This document shows, one piece after another, positions 1-7,206 of a stretch of DNA of 23,383 nt. The notes beneath the pieces are model-generated. The model was not told the origin of the DNA and did not search any database. It worked only from the letters and a program-made list of their open reading frames with translations. The stretch lies in the NCBI GenBank assembly GCA_031279675.1, contig JAITIB010000094.1, positions 1-23,383 of the forward strand, read 5' to 3'. The stretch's first letter is position 1. Every line of letters begins with the position of its first letter. A program made the position numbers and the translations under genes. Source of the stretch: Puniceicoccales bacterium. GTDB lineage: Bacteria; Verrucomicrobiota; Verrucomicrobiia; Opitutales; UBA953.

Positions 1-180
1 AACTACGCGGACGTGAACGCCTGGGCGTCAGCCGTCGGACTCGCTCCGCAGGTTGGGACATGGAATGACGGAACCTATGTGTCCACAATTGCGGCCATTC
101 CCGAGCCCTCGACCTACGCGCTCCTCGGCGCCACCGGCGCGCTGGCCCTCGCGTTGCTGCGCCGCAGACGCAAAGCTTGA
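1..180 (+). CDS. PEP-CTERM sorting domain protein, C-terminal fragment
   Basis: This is the last 59 codons of a protein that begins before the window. It reads in frame 1 to a TGA at 178-180. The end shows the three parts of a PEP-CTERM signal: the motif IPEPST, a hydrophobic stretch (YALLGATGALALALL) and a terminal basic cluster RRRRKA. In known PEP-CTERM systems this tail is recognised by an exosortase, which processes the protein for export to the cell surface or extracellular matrix. The mature part cannot be judged because only about 30 residues of it are visible. A perfect terminator hairpin follows 9 bases after the stop, so this gene ends its own transcript. No exosortase gene lies in the window. 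Confidence 0.9.
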   Translation, partial: NYADVNAWASAVGLAPQVGTWNDGTYVSTIAAIPEPSTYALLGATGALALALLRRRRKA

Positions 181-189
181 TGGACGGCG

Positions 190-223
190 AAAAGTGGCGG
201 GGCGTGAGTGGCCCGCCACTTTT
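190..223 (+). terminator. Intrinsic terminator after the PEP-CTERM gene
   Basis: AAAAGTGGCGGG (190-201) and CCCGCCACTTTT (212-223) form a perfect 12-bp stem around a 10-base loop. The 3' arm ends in TTTT. It sits 9 bases after the stop of the PEP-CTERM fragment and before recN. The A/T ends of the arms mean it could work in either direction. Confidence 0.8.
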
Positions 224-295
224 GCTTGGCGAAGAGGGTGGGGTGGCAAAATTTCAGAATTCCCGTTTCGCAATGAATCGTTTTTCTCGTGCCTC

Positions 296-2011
296 ATGCT
301 CTGTTCACTGGGGATAAAAAATCTCGCCTTGATGGATTCCGCCGCGCTCGATTTCAGCCAAGGCTTCACCGTTGTCACTGGCGAAACCGGTGCCGGCAAA
401 AGCGTTCTCCTCGGTGCGCTCAACCTGCTTGCCGGTAATCGCGCCCCAAAAAATCTCATCCGCAAGGGAAGCGATGTGTGCGAGGTCGAGGGTGTCCTGC
501 AATTTGCCGACACCGGCGGCATCGCCTCCGCGCTTGCCGCCCTCGAACTCCCGCCATGCGAAGAGGGTGGGGTGCTCATCCTTCGCCGAACCCTGTCCCA
601 CACCAGGCCTCCGCGCATCACCATCAACGGCGCTTCCGCAACCCTTGCCCAACTGCAGGCACTTGGCGAAATCTGGATCGATTTCCACGGACCCGGGGAA
701 CCGCAAAAACTTTTCCACGAACGTCATCAACTTGAGATGCTCGACCTCTACGCCGGTCCCGCGCACCAGGCTCACCTTGAACATTATCGTGGACGTTTCC
801 GCGCATGGCGCGAGGCCCTCGACGAGATGGACGCAATCCGTTCCGAGGAAAAAATGACCGAGGAGGAGATCGACTATGCGCGCACCCAGCTCGCGCACAT
901 GGACGCACTGGATCTTTCCGATGAGGGCATCGCCACGCTTGAGCGCGATTTCAAAAAAAAGTCGTCCGCGCACGAACTCGGCGAACTGCTCGCCAGCCTT
1001 GACAGCGCCCTCGGCGGCGAGAGCGGTTTGACTGAACGGCTCGCGCCGCTCCTGCGCACCGCGCACGCAACCGCCGAGCTCGATCCCGGCACCGCCGAGC
1101 TCGAACAACGTCTCCATGCACTCGCCGTCGAGCTCGCCGACATCCATTCCGACTACGCGCGCCTTGGCGCCGGCATTGCCGTTGCAAACGACCCCGCCAC
1201 CCAGGAAGCCCTCGCCATGCGCATGAACCATTGGCTCGAACTCCGCCGCAAACACGGCCCCGCGCCCGCCACTGTCCGCGCCAAGCGCGATGCCATTTCC
1301 CAACGCCTCGCCCGGCAAACAAACATCGCCGCCACGCTCGAAAACGCCGCTGCCGCCGCGGCAAAAATCGAGGACGAGCTTCACCACCTCGCACGCGGAC
1401 TTCACGCCACACGCGCCGCCGCCGCCACCACGCTCTCCACCGCGGCAACACTCATGCTTGCCAAGCTCGGATTCAAGAAGGCCACCCTCCGGCTCCACCT
1501 CGACGCCACCGCGCGCCTCGACGCCACCGGCGGCACCACCGCGGAGTTCCTTTTCCAACCCAACGCCGGGCAGGACTTGCTGCCACTCAACAAAATTGCC
1601 TCAAGCGGCGAGACCGCGCGAGTCATGCTCGCCCTCAAGACAGTCCTCGCCAACGCGGACCAAACCCCGGTCCTCGTGTTCGACGAGGTGGACTCCAATA
1701 TCGCCGGCGAGACCGGGGCCCAAGTCGGGCGCGAACTCGCCGCGCTGTCCGCGCGCCACCAGGTTTTCTGCGTCACCCACCTTCCCCAGGTTGCCGCCCA
1801 AGGGCATCACCACTTCGAAGTCCTCAAGTCGCAAACCGATGAGGACACCACCGTCACCATCCACCCACTGCACACGGACCCTGCCGCGCGCGAAGCCGAG
1901 ATCGCCCGGATGCTGGGTGACCGCCAAGGCGTGACCGCGCGCACCCACGCGCGCCAATTGCTCTCTTGCAAGCCGCCGCCCGTGCCGCACCGTGAGCCCC
2001 CGCACAATTGA
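296..2011 (+). CDS. recN: DNA repair protein RecN
   Basis: RecN is an SMC-like cytoplasmic ATPase that acts in recombinational repair of double-strand breaks. The protein has 571 residues, near the usual size of about 550. The ATG at 296 is chosen because it gives the family-typical opening MLCSLGIKNLALMD; the open frame continues upstream to 53, but that part overlaps the PEP-CTERM gene and terminator. Walker A is GETGAGKS at residues 29-36. The central part (about 150-400) is helical and charged, as expected for the coiled coil. The C-terminal ATPase half has the signature-like SSGET near 436, Walker B with VLVFDEVDSNIAGETG near 458-472, and the switch histidine in VTHLPQVAAQ near 492. ndk begins 13 bases after its stop, suggesting co-transcription. 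Confidence 0.95.
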   Translation: MLCSLGIKNLALMDSAALDFSQGFTVVTGETGAGKSVLLGALNLLAGNRAPKNLIRKGSDVCEVEGVLQFADTGGIASALAALELPPCEEGGVLILRRTLSHTRPPRITINGASATLAQLQALGEIWIDFHGPGEPQKLFHERHQLEMLDLYAGPAHQAHLEHYRGRFRAWREALDEMDAIRSEEKMTEEEIDYARTQLAHMDALDLSDEGIATLERDFKKKSSAHELGELLASLDSALGGESGLTERLAPLLRTAHATAELDPGTAELEQRLHALAVELADIHSDYARLGAGIAVANDPATQEALAMRMNHWLELRRKHGPAPATVRAKRDAISQRLARQTNIAATLENAAAAAAKIEDELHHLARGLHATRAAAATTLSTAATLMLAKLGFKKATLRLHLDATARLDATGGTTAEFLFQPNAGQDLLPLNKIASSGETARVMLALKTVLANADQTPVLVFDEVDSNIAGETGAQVGRELAALSARHQVFCVTHLPQVAAQGHHHFEVLKSQTDEDTTVTIHPLHTDPAAREAEIARMLGDRQGVTARTHARQLLSCKPPPVPHREPPHN

Positions 2012-2024
2012 CACAACCGCACCC

Positions 2025-2441
2025 ATGGAAAAAACACTCATCATCCTCAAACCTGACTGCATGGAAAAACGCCTCGCTGGCGTCGTCCTTGACCGCTTCC
2101 AAAAGGCTGGCCTCGACATCGTCGCCGCCAAATTGACCCGTCTTCACGACACGCTTCTGCGCGAACACTACGCCCACATTGCCACGCGTCCTTTTTTCCC
2201 GGCACTGGCCCAATTCATGGGATCGCGTCCCGTTCTGGTGGCGGTATTGCAAGGCGAGAACGCCATCGCCCGCGTCCGCGAATTGCTCGGCCCGACCGAC
2301 TCCGCCAAGGCACCCAAAGGAACCATCCGTGGCGATTACGGCACCGACGTCACCGTGAACATCTGCCATGCCTCGGACAGCCCGGAAAACGCCAGCGCCG
2401 AAATCAACCGTTTCTTCGCACCCAACGAGGTCTTCGCGTAA
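2025..2441 (+). CDS. ndk: Nucleoside diphosphate kinase
   Basis: NDK transfers the gamma phosphate of ATP to nucleoside diphosphates through a phospho-histidine, balancing the NTP and dNTP pools in the cytoplasm. The protein has 138 residues, typical for the family. It starts MEKTLIILKPD and contains KGTIRGDYG near 98-106 and the active-site block NICHASDSPENASAEI with His115. The usual sequence around the histidine is HGSDS; here the glycine is alanine. The ATG at 2025 is preferred over the in-frame upstream codons at 1992 because it matches the conserved N-terminus and avoids overlap with recN. No clear Shine-Dalgarno sequence is visible. It probably shares a transcript with recN. Confidence 0.95.
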   Translation: MEKTLIILKPDCMEKRLAGVVLDRFQKAGLDIVAAKLTRLHDTLLREHYAHIATRPFFPALAQFMGSRPVLVAVLQGENAIARVRELLGPTDSAKAPKGTIRGDYGTDVTVNICHASDSPENASAEINRFFAPNEVFA

Positions 2442-2539
2442 ACCCTTGATGGCCCCCGAGTTTTGGGTGGGGAAATCCCAAATTAGACATAACGTTTATT
2501 GTGCGAAAAATCGTTGAAAATTCAAAAAGGCTTGTTTCG

Positions 2540-2561
2540 GTAAAATTTTCGAAAATTTTAC
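2540..2561. promoter_or_regulatory. Perfect 22-bp AT-rich palindrome
   Basis: Bases 2540-2561 (GTAAAATTTTC followed by its exact reverse complement GAAAATTTTAC) form an uninterrupted palindrome. It lies in the 168-bp AT-rich gap between ndk and the GxxExxY gene, 48 bases before the latter's GTG start. It includes a TAAAAT that resembles a -10 box. It could be an operator for a dimeric regulator; with no downstream T-run it does not look like a terminator. The regulator is unknown. Confidence 0.4.
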
Positions 2562-2609
2562 ACACCGATTCATTCACTTTGAAAATTAACTCAAACATAG
2601 GACCATTCA

Positions 2610-3074
2610 GTGGAATTAAACAATAAATCAGAAACACCGGGTGATGCCGCAGCTGTTGGCAATATCTTCGCAGCGGCGGCCAGCCCCGCCATCCCTCCCT
2701 CTCCTTTGCAGGATTTGTGCTATAAGGTGACGGGGTGTGCGATCACTGTGCTCAACACAATCGGGCCCGGGCTTGATGCGAGGATTTACGAGAATTGCAT
2801 GATGCTCGAGCTGGCCAAACAAGGGGTGCGGTTCGAATACAGGCGGAAGGTGGACGTGCTCTATGGCGACCAACAGGTTGGCATTGTCACGCTGGGTGTC
2901 ATCGCCAACGAGTTGCTGTTGCTGGACTGCCGGTCGGTGGCAAATTTCAACGAAACGGATTTTTCGGAGAACATAAGTTATCTCAAGCTGACCCAGCTGC
3001 CGATGGTGCTCATGCTGAATTTCAAATTCGGGAAATTGCAGTGGAAGAAAATCACATACGATCCGTCCCGCTGA
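2610..3074 (+). CDS. GxxExxY-family protein with degenerate nuclease-like motif
   Basis: The protein has 154 residues and matches the GxxExxY family (PD-(D/E)XK-like fold, function unestablished). The family pattern is visible as IGPGLDARIYENCMMLELAKQGV (residues 51-73), VDVLYGDQQVG (81-91) and the end NISYLKLTQLPMVLMLNFKFGKLQWKKI (121-148). Several key positions differ from the consensus as I know it. The Glu of GxxExxY is Ala57, the expected Asp of the core is Gly96, and the E-x-K pair is D106-C-R108. It also has a 30-residue Ala/Pro-rich N-terminal extension. The start is GTG at 2610, supported by AGGA at 2599-2602 seven bases upstream. Codon use is less C-rich at third positions than in recN and ndk. 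It stands alone, with a palindrome upstream and a terminator downstream. Loss of catalytic activity is inferred. Confidence 0.8.
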   Translation: MELNNKSETPGDAAAVGNIFAAAASPAIPPSPLQDLCYKVTGCAITVLNTIGPGLDARIYENCMMLELAKQGVRFEYRRKVDVLYGDQQVGIVTLGVIANELLLLDCRSVANFNETDFSENISYLKLTQLPMVLMLNFKFGKLQWKKITYDPSR

Positions 3075-3103
3075 TCCGGGAATGAGGGCGGTGTGAAAAC
3101 GCG

Positions 3104-3140
3104 GGTGCGTCCGCTGTGTGCGGGGCGCACCGTTTTTTTT
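3104..3140 (+). terminator. Intrinsic terminator after the GxxExxY gene
   Basis: GGTGCG (3104-3109) pairs with CGCACC (3126-3131). An inner stem CCGC/GCGG (3111-3114 with 3120-3123) closes a TGTGT loop. Eight T follow at 3133-3140. It lies 29 bases after the stop at 3074. Confidence 0.75.
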
Positions 3141-3149
3141 GTCCAAAAT

Positions 3150-3170
3150 CGGAGGGGGGCGGCCCCTCCG
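3150..3170 (-). terminator. Hairpin terminator for the minus-strand beta-helix gene
   Basis: CGGAGGGG (3150-3157) pairs with CCCCTCCG (3163-3170) around a 5-base loop. Read on the minus strand it is followed by ATTTTGG, a short U-tract. It lies 12 bases past the stop of the beta-helix gene and faces the plus-strand terminator, so the two convergent units are insulated from each other. Confidence 0.5.
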
Positions 3171-3182
3171 GTTCATTCCACC

Positions 3183-5624
3183 CTATTTGATGTTAAGCTG
3201 AACCATTTGCTGGTTGCGCCATACGTGGATTGAGGAGGGGGCGGGGGTTGTTTTCTCGGCGGCGAGCAATTCCTCCACGCTTGTGATTGTGACGTTGTTC
3301 CAGCGCAGCAGGACATCGCCGTCGCGGGCGCCATACCGGGCGAGGAATTTGCTCTTTGCGGTGTCGCCAACCAGCCATACGCCTGTTTCCTCCATGAGTC
3401 CGGCGGCGGAGCGTTCGCCGAGCCCGACGATGTTTTTGATGCGGGCTTTTTGCCAGGTCCGGGTGGCGTCACTGCGCCGATTTCCCGCGGTGGCGTCGCT
3501 GACGGCGGTGGTGTGATCGGGAAGCTTGACTGCGGGGGCGAGTGCGCGCAGCCGCGGGCTCGTCACGCCAAAGTTGTCCATGGGGAAATTGACGAAGCCG
3601 AGCTTGGCGGCGGGCGAGTCGGGGGCGACACGGTAGTCGCCCTTTTCCGGGGAGAGGAAACGCGCGTCGGCGGCGATTGAGTGTTGGTCTTTGCGGCTTC
3701 GTTCCTGGAGTTCGGTGGCCGGGACCGGGTCTGTGACGCCGTGGCGGTGGATGATGTTGAAGTCGAGTTCCCTGCCCCATTCCTTGCCCATGTGCGAGGG
3801 GGCGTAGTTTTTGAAAAAGATGTTCCGCCGCACAATGTCGTTGCTTTGCGCATACCAGCAATGGGGGTGAAACCCGTTGTTGACCGTGATGTTGTTCTCG
3901 ACGATGCGCCCGTAGCCTTCGCGAAGTTTTATGCCGCCGTTGAGGCAGAGGTTGTTCGTGATGCGGTAGCGCGACGAGCCGTCGTCAAGGTCGATGTCCC
4001 AGCCGTGGTCGCAGCGCCATCGGTTGTGGTCTATGGTGATTTCCTCGGTGACGTCCCAGTAGGGCATGTCGGGATGGGCGGCGACGTTGCGGTTGGTGAT
4101 GCGCCGGTCGGGATACCAGAAACGGTCACGTCCCCAGGAGTTGAAGGAGCCGTGGTCTCCGGTTTCGCGCACGGTGTCAAAAATGTCGCAGTGCTCAATT
4201 CGGTGCCCGCCCCAGGTGCCGCTGCCGATGTTGATGCCGGCGCGGGGGACGTTGGCGATGGTGCAGTGCGACAGGGTGATGCGGGAGGAGAGGTCAATGT
4301 TGACGCCGGCGGACTGTTTTTCGACGACGCCGATGCGGGTAATGAGGGTGTCGGCGACGCGGCAGTTGGAGGGATAGTTGTCGTTCTTGGGGCCGGGGGT
4401 TTTGTCCATTGTTTCCAGGGATTGCGTCTTGCTGTAATGGTAGAGCGGGGAGCGCGCGGCGGTGGCGTCGCCGACGAAGAGTATGCCGTTGGCGCCGATG
4501 TCGTGGATGTGGTTGCCGCTGAGCGTGATGTTGCGGTTGTAGTTGTTCACACAAATGGCGTTGCCGCCGAGGAGGGTAAGGGTGGAGTTGGCGATGACGC
4601 AGTTTTCGGCGTTTTCGATGAGGATGGCGCCGCCGCGATGCACGCACCAGTCGCTGCGCTGGAGGGGTTCGCGTTTTTTCATGAATGTGCGGAGGGTGTG
4701 CTTGTAGGTGAACCCGATGAGGCGGAGGTTGCGCACGGGGTTGTCGCGCGTGCCGGTGATGTGGACGAGGGTTTCGAGTTGGGGGACACTGGTGGTGGCG
4801 GTGGCGAGGTCGATATCCGCGGGCGGCTGGTAGTAGAGGGTGCGTGTGGCGGCGTCGTGAAACCATTCGCCCGGGGCGTCGAGTTCCTCAAAAATTCCTT
4901 CGACGAAACGGTGGTCGCGGTGCGGACCTTGCTCGGGGCGGTTGTTCCCCCACCCTCCTTCGAGGATAAGTTTGTTTTCGGGAGTTTTCCCCGTGATCGC
5001 GTAATGGAAGTCTCCCCAGTGTCCGCGGTGGAGGGCGTGAACGAAACCGCCGGCGGGTTTTTTCCAGCGGGCGGCGCGGGCGGCGTCGGTGGCGTCGCGC
5101 GCGGTGCCGTTGAGGTATTTGGCGGCGGGGTTGTGGTTGGGGTAGCGCGCAAGGATTTGCGGGGCGCCGTTGACGTAGAGTTGGTCAAAGGGTTTGAGCC
5201 CCGGGGGTGTGTCGGCCTGAAAGAGGCCGGGCCGCCCGGGAACGGGTGTCCATTTGAGTTTGAGGGTGCGCGCGCCGCTGAGGATTGCCGCACCGGGATT
5301 TTCCGCGCCCCAGACGACGGTGTTGGCGGCGTCGCCGTCCATGTCGTTGGTGAACACGAGTGGTTCGTCGAGCTCGTAGGTGCCGTCGAGGAGGACAACG
5401 GCGAGGTTGCTCTTGCCAGCGGACTTGGAACGGAGGCGCTGCCGGACCGCGGAAAGCGAGAGTGGCTCGGCAGGCGTGCCGGGGGCGTCGGAATTGCCGT
5501 TGGGGGCGGCGTAGAGTGTTTCAAAAAGCACCGTGCCGCCGCCAGTGTTCTGCTGGGCGGGGATGGTGGCGGTGGTGGCGGTGAGAATCGCAATGAACGA
5601 GAATATTTGGCGTGTTGTTTTCAT
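3183..5624 (-). CDS. Secreted right-handed beta-helix protein, GH141-like, with C-terminal PDZ-like domain
   Basis: The protein has 813 residues. It begins with a signal peptide (basic MKTTRQ, hydrophobic core, probable cleavage after IPA near residue 23), so it is likely periplasmic or extracellular. Residues about 37-60 (LYAAPNGNSDAPGTPAEPLS) are the usual opening of large beta-helix glycosidases. An inserted sandwich-like region with LYVNGAPQILARYPN follows. Repeating Asn/Ile/Gly rungs typical of a parallel beta-helix (for example NAICVNNYNRNITLSGNHIHDIG) span about 290-640. GDHGSFNSWGRDRFW near 488-502 resembles a motif I associate with GH141-type and related beta-helix enzymes. Residues about 725-813 look like a PDZ domain (DGDVLLRWNNVTITSVEEL). 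GH120 or a non-catalytic carbohydrate binder are alternatives, and the substrate is unknown. The HAD gene ends 67 bases upstream on the same strand. Confidence 0.8.
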   Translation of the reverse strand: MKTTRQIFSFIAILTATTATIPAQQNTGGGTVLFETLYAAPNGNSDAPGTPAEPLSLSAVRQRLRSKSAGKSNLAVVLLDGTYELDEPLVFTNDMDGDAANTVVWGAENPGAAILSGARTLKLKWTPVPGRPGLFQADTPPGLKPFDQLYVNGAPQILARYPNHNPAAKYLNGTARDATDAARAARWKKPAGGFVHALHRGHWGDFHYAITGKTPENKLILEGGWGNNRPEQGPHRDHRFVEGIFEELDAPGEWFHDAATRTLYYQPPADIDLATATTSVPQLETLVHITGTRDNPVRNLRLIGFTYKHTLRTFMKKREPLQRSDWCVHRGGAILIENAENCVIANSTLTLLGGNAICVNNYNRNITLSGNHIHDIGANGILFVGDATAARSPLYHYSKTQSLETMDKTPGPKNDNYPSNCRVADTLITRIGVVEKQSAGVNIDLSSRITLSHCTIANVPRAGINIGSGTWGGHRIEHCDIFDTVRETGDHGSFNSWGRDRFWYPDRRITNRNVAAHPDMPYWDVTEEITIDHNRWRCDHGWDIDLDDGSSRYRITNNLCLNGGIKLREGYGRIVENNITVNNGFHPHCWYAQSNDIVRRNIFFKNYAPSHMGKEWGRELDFNIIHRHGVTDPVPATELQERSRKDQHSIAADARFLSPEKGDYRVAPDSPAAKLGFVNFPMDNFGVTSPRLRALAPAVKLPDHTTAVSDATAGNRRSDATRTWQKARIKNIVGLGERSAAGLMEETGVWLVGDTAKSKFLARYGARDGDVLLRWNNVTITSVEELLAAEKTTPAPSSIHVWRNQQMVQLNIK

Positions 5625-5691
5625 TCGGATGGTGAGACTTGGATTGTTACGGGTTGTTCAAATTTTTGAGGGATGCCCCATGATTTTGTTG

Positions 5692-6372
5692 TCAACGGCC
5701 TGTGTCCATCAATTCGCGGAGCGTTTGCGCGTTGACGGCGGTCAGGCGGTGGACGACGCGGTGCGCGCCCGTGGGCGTGAGAACGGACTCGGCATTGGTT
5801 GTTGCAACGGCGATGACCTTGAATCCGCCCGCGAGCCCGGCCTCGATTCCGGCAAGGGCATCCTCGAACACGACGCCGCATCCGGGCGCGCATCCGACAC
5901 TGGCGGCGGCTTGGAGAAAGACATCGGGCGCGGGTTTGCCGCGCCGCACGTTTTCGCTGGTGACGATGCCGTTGAAAAATCCATCCAGCCCCAGCAGGCG
6001 CGCCCCGAGATCAATGTTTGCACGATGCGTGGAGGAGCCCACCGCACACGGGATTTTTTCGCGACGCAATTCCGTGAGCAACTCGCGCACACCCGGCAGC
6101 GGCGCGAGCGAGGTGCGCTCGACGATCTCGCGATACAGCGCCTCCTTGCGTGCCGAGATGCGGGCGATCTCCGCAGTGTCCCCGGGTGTCGTCCAGCGCA
6201 GGATGTGCGGGACGATGAATTCGTTCTTGCGCCCAAATCCCTGCTTGAAATGCCCTTCGGGCAACGGGCGCTTTTCCTCGGCAGCCAGAAGCTGCCAGCT
6301 GCGTTCATGCGCGGAGGAGGAATCAACGATGACGCCGTCCCAGTCAAAAATGGCTGCGAAGGGCATGTTCAT
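5692..6372 (-). CDS. HAD-superfamily phosphatase, beta-phosphoglucomutase-like
   Basis: This is a cytoplasmic phosphohydrolase or phosphomutase of HAD subfamily IA, 226 residues. Motif I is FDWDGVIVDSS with nucleophile Asp10 and acid/base Asp12; Trp11 replaces the more common Phe or Leu. Motif II is the VGSST stretch, motif III is RRGKPAPDVF and motif IV is VVFEDALAGIEAG. A helical cap lies between motifs I and II. The ATG at 6372 is chosen because it overlaps the stop of the upstream VOC gene by ATGA, a mark of translational coupling, and directly precedes motif I. The substrate cannot be read from sequence; sugar phosphates are the common substrates of this group. It could share a transcript with the beta-helix gene downstream. 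Confidence 0.9.
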   Translation of the reverse strand: MNMPFAAIFDWDGVIVDSSSAHERSWQLLAAEEKRPLPEGHFKQGFGRKNEFIVPHILRWTTPGDTAEIARISARKEALYREIVERTSLAPLPGVRELLTELRREKIPCAVGSSTHRANIDLGARLLGLDGFFNGIVTSENVRRGKPAPDVFLQAAASVGCAPGCGVVFEDALAGIEAGLAGGFKVIAVATTNAESVLTPTGAHRVVHRLTAVNAQTLRELMDTGR

Positions 6373-6791
6373 TTTGTGGAAGGATTTCCCTGCGGAGATT
6401 TCCCGATCAACGGGCTGGAACGGCGGACAAGCTGGATCGGGATTCCCCACGGATCGCGCAACATTGCCAGCTCATCACCGGATGGCGACGCCACCGCGGG
6501 GGCGTCCACCAATGACGCCCCGGACGCAACCAGCCGCCCGACATCAGCGGACACATCCGCGGACGTGAATGCGACATGCAGCACGAGCGGGCTCAACGCG
6601 GGATAGTCCGGCATGGGCGCGGCAGCAGCGTTGTAAATTTCCAGAACGGTTCGCCCTTGCGAATCGGCAAGGAATCTTGCCTGTGCCGCCCCGTTGGACG
6701 CGCGGACGACAGACAGGCCCAAAATCCGGCCATACCAATCCGCCGCGGCAACCGGGTCGGGATGTTGAAAAGCAACGTGTTCAATAACCAT
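6369..6791 (-). CDS. VOC-family protein (glyoxalase/dioxygenase fold)
   Basis: The protein is a small single-domain member of the vicinal oxygen chelate superfamily, 140 residues. It opens MVIEHVAFQHPDPVAAADWYGRILG, with a candidate metal-binding His near residue 4. Further candidate ligands are Glu in VLEIYN, His in VLHVAFTS and Gln in GIPIQLV, in the order expected for the paired beta-alpha-beta-beta-beta units. The DPWGIPIQL segment is common in VOC proteins. Substrate and reaction are not predictable. The start at 6791 was chosen over the longer frame to 6833 because it matches the conserved N-terminus. It overlaps the HAD gene by 4 nt, so the two are probably co-translated. Confidence 0.85.
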   Translation of the reverse strand: MVIEHVAFQHPDPVAAADWYGRILGLSVVRASNGAAQARFLADSQGRTVLEIYNAAAAPMPDYPALSPLVLHVAFTSADVSADVGRLVASGASLVDAPAVASPSGDELAMLRDPWGIPIQLVRRSSPLIGKSPQGNPSTK

Positions 6792-6929
6792 GACGCACAG
6801 CGAAACGAAAACGGACATGCTTGAAAACAACATTCAGGACGGCATCCAGTGTCCGCGTTTTCTTGGGAGAAACCTCTTGACGTCCCGCCCTGATTCGCTT
6901 TCTGACGCCCCCCATTGATCCTTTATTCG

Positions 6930-6944
6930 TGAAAATGATTATCG
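6930..6944. promoter_or_regulatory. Possible Fur box
   Basis: TGAAAATGATTATCG matches 12 of 14 defined positions of the Fur 7-1-7 consensus TGATAATnATTATCA. A TATAAA follows three bases later. It lies 140 bases upstream of the divergent VOC gene and 262 bases upstream of the FG-GAP gene. AT-rich matches can occur by chance, and no Fur gene is in the window. Confidence 0.3.
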
Positions 6945-7023
6945 CATATAAATCCTCCCGTCGCTGGTGTGCTTATTTTAATGCCACCGCGTCCTTTTCC
7001 GCCGTCCGTCTTTCTTTGCGGAC

Positions 7024-7041
7024 ATCCTTGAGTTCAAGGAT
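7024..7041. repeat. 18-bp inverted repeat (8-bp arms, 2-bp spacer)
   Basis: ATCCTTGA (7024-7031) and TCAAGGAT (7034-7041) are exact reverse complements separated by GT. It could be an operator or an RNA hairpin in the leader of the FG-GAP gene, 165 bases before its start. A run of C follows, so it is not a terminator. Confidence 0.4.
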
Positions 7042-7206
7042 CCCCCCCGCCGTTTCTCCGCAGTAGTCTGACTGGCCAGAGGCTGACACGTTGGATGGAG
7101 CGCAACAGTCCGTTGCCTCCCACTGCGACCCGACCTGCCGATTGTGCATCGGGGGCAATACGTGTCGGCCTTGCCGCCAAAAACACGAGTTTCCTCATAT
7201 ACAAAT

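Larger units (their letters stand above)
6792..7206. other. 415-bp divergent intergenic region without a supported gene
   Basis: This lies between the divergent VOC gene and the FG-GAP PEP-CTERM gene. The open frames in it are short, overlap each other and show no family pattern. It holds a Fur-like site at 6930-6944, a TATAAA at 6947-6952 and an 18-bp inverted repeat at 7024-7041. The length suggests a long 5' leader or complex control of the plus-strand gene. Confidence 0.5.

Noticed and set aside
53..295. N-terminal extension of the recN frame
   Set aside because: It overlaps the PEP-CTERM tail and the terminator, and the RecN family begins at the ATG at 296.
305..1558. 417-codon minus-strand open frame opposite recN
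   Set aside because: It lies fully antisense to a clear recN, its composition is low-complexity Gly/Arg/Glu-rich, and it shows no family motif.
3681..5669. 662-codon plus-strand open frame opposite the beta-helix gene
   Set aside because: It is an antisense shadow in high-GC sequence, made mostly of Val, Gly, Ala and Asp, while the minus strand has a signal peptide and domain structure.
5533..6606. 357-codon plus-strand open frame opposite the HAD and VOC genes
   Set aside because: It is antisense to two genes with intact motifs and a 4-nt overlap.
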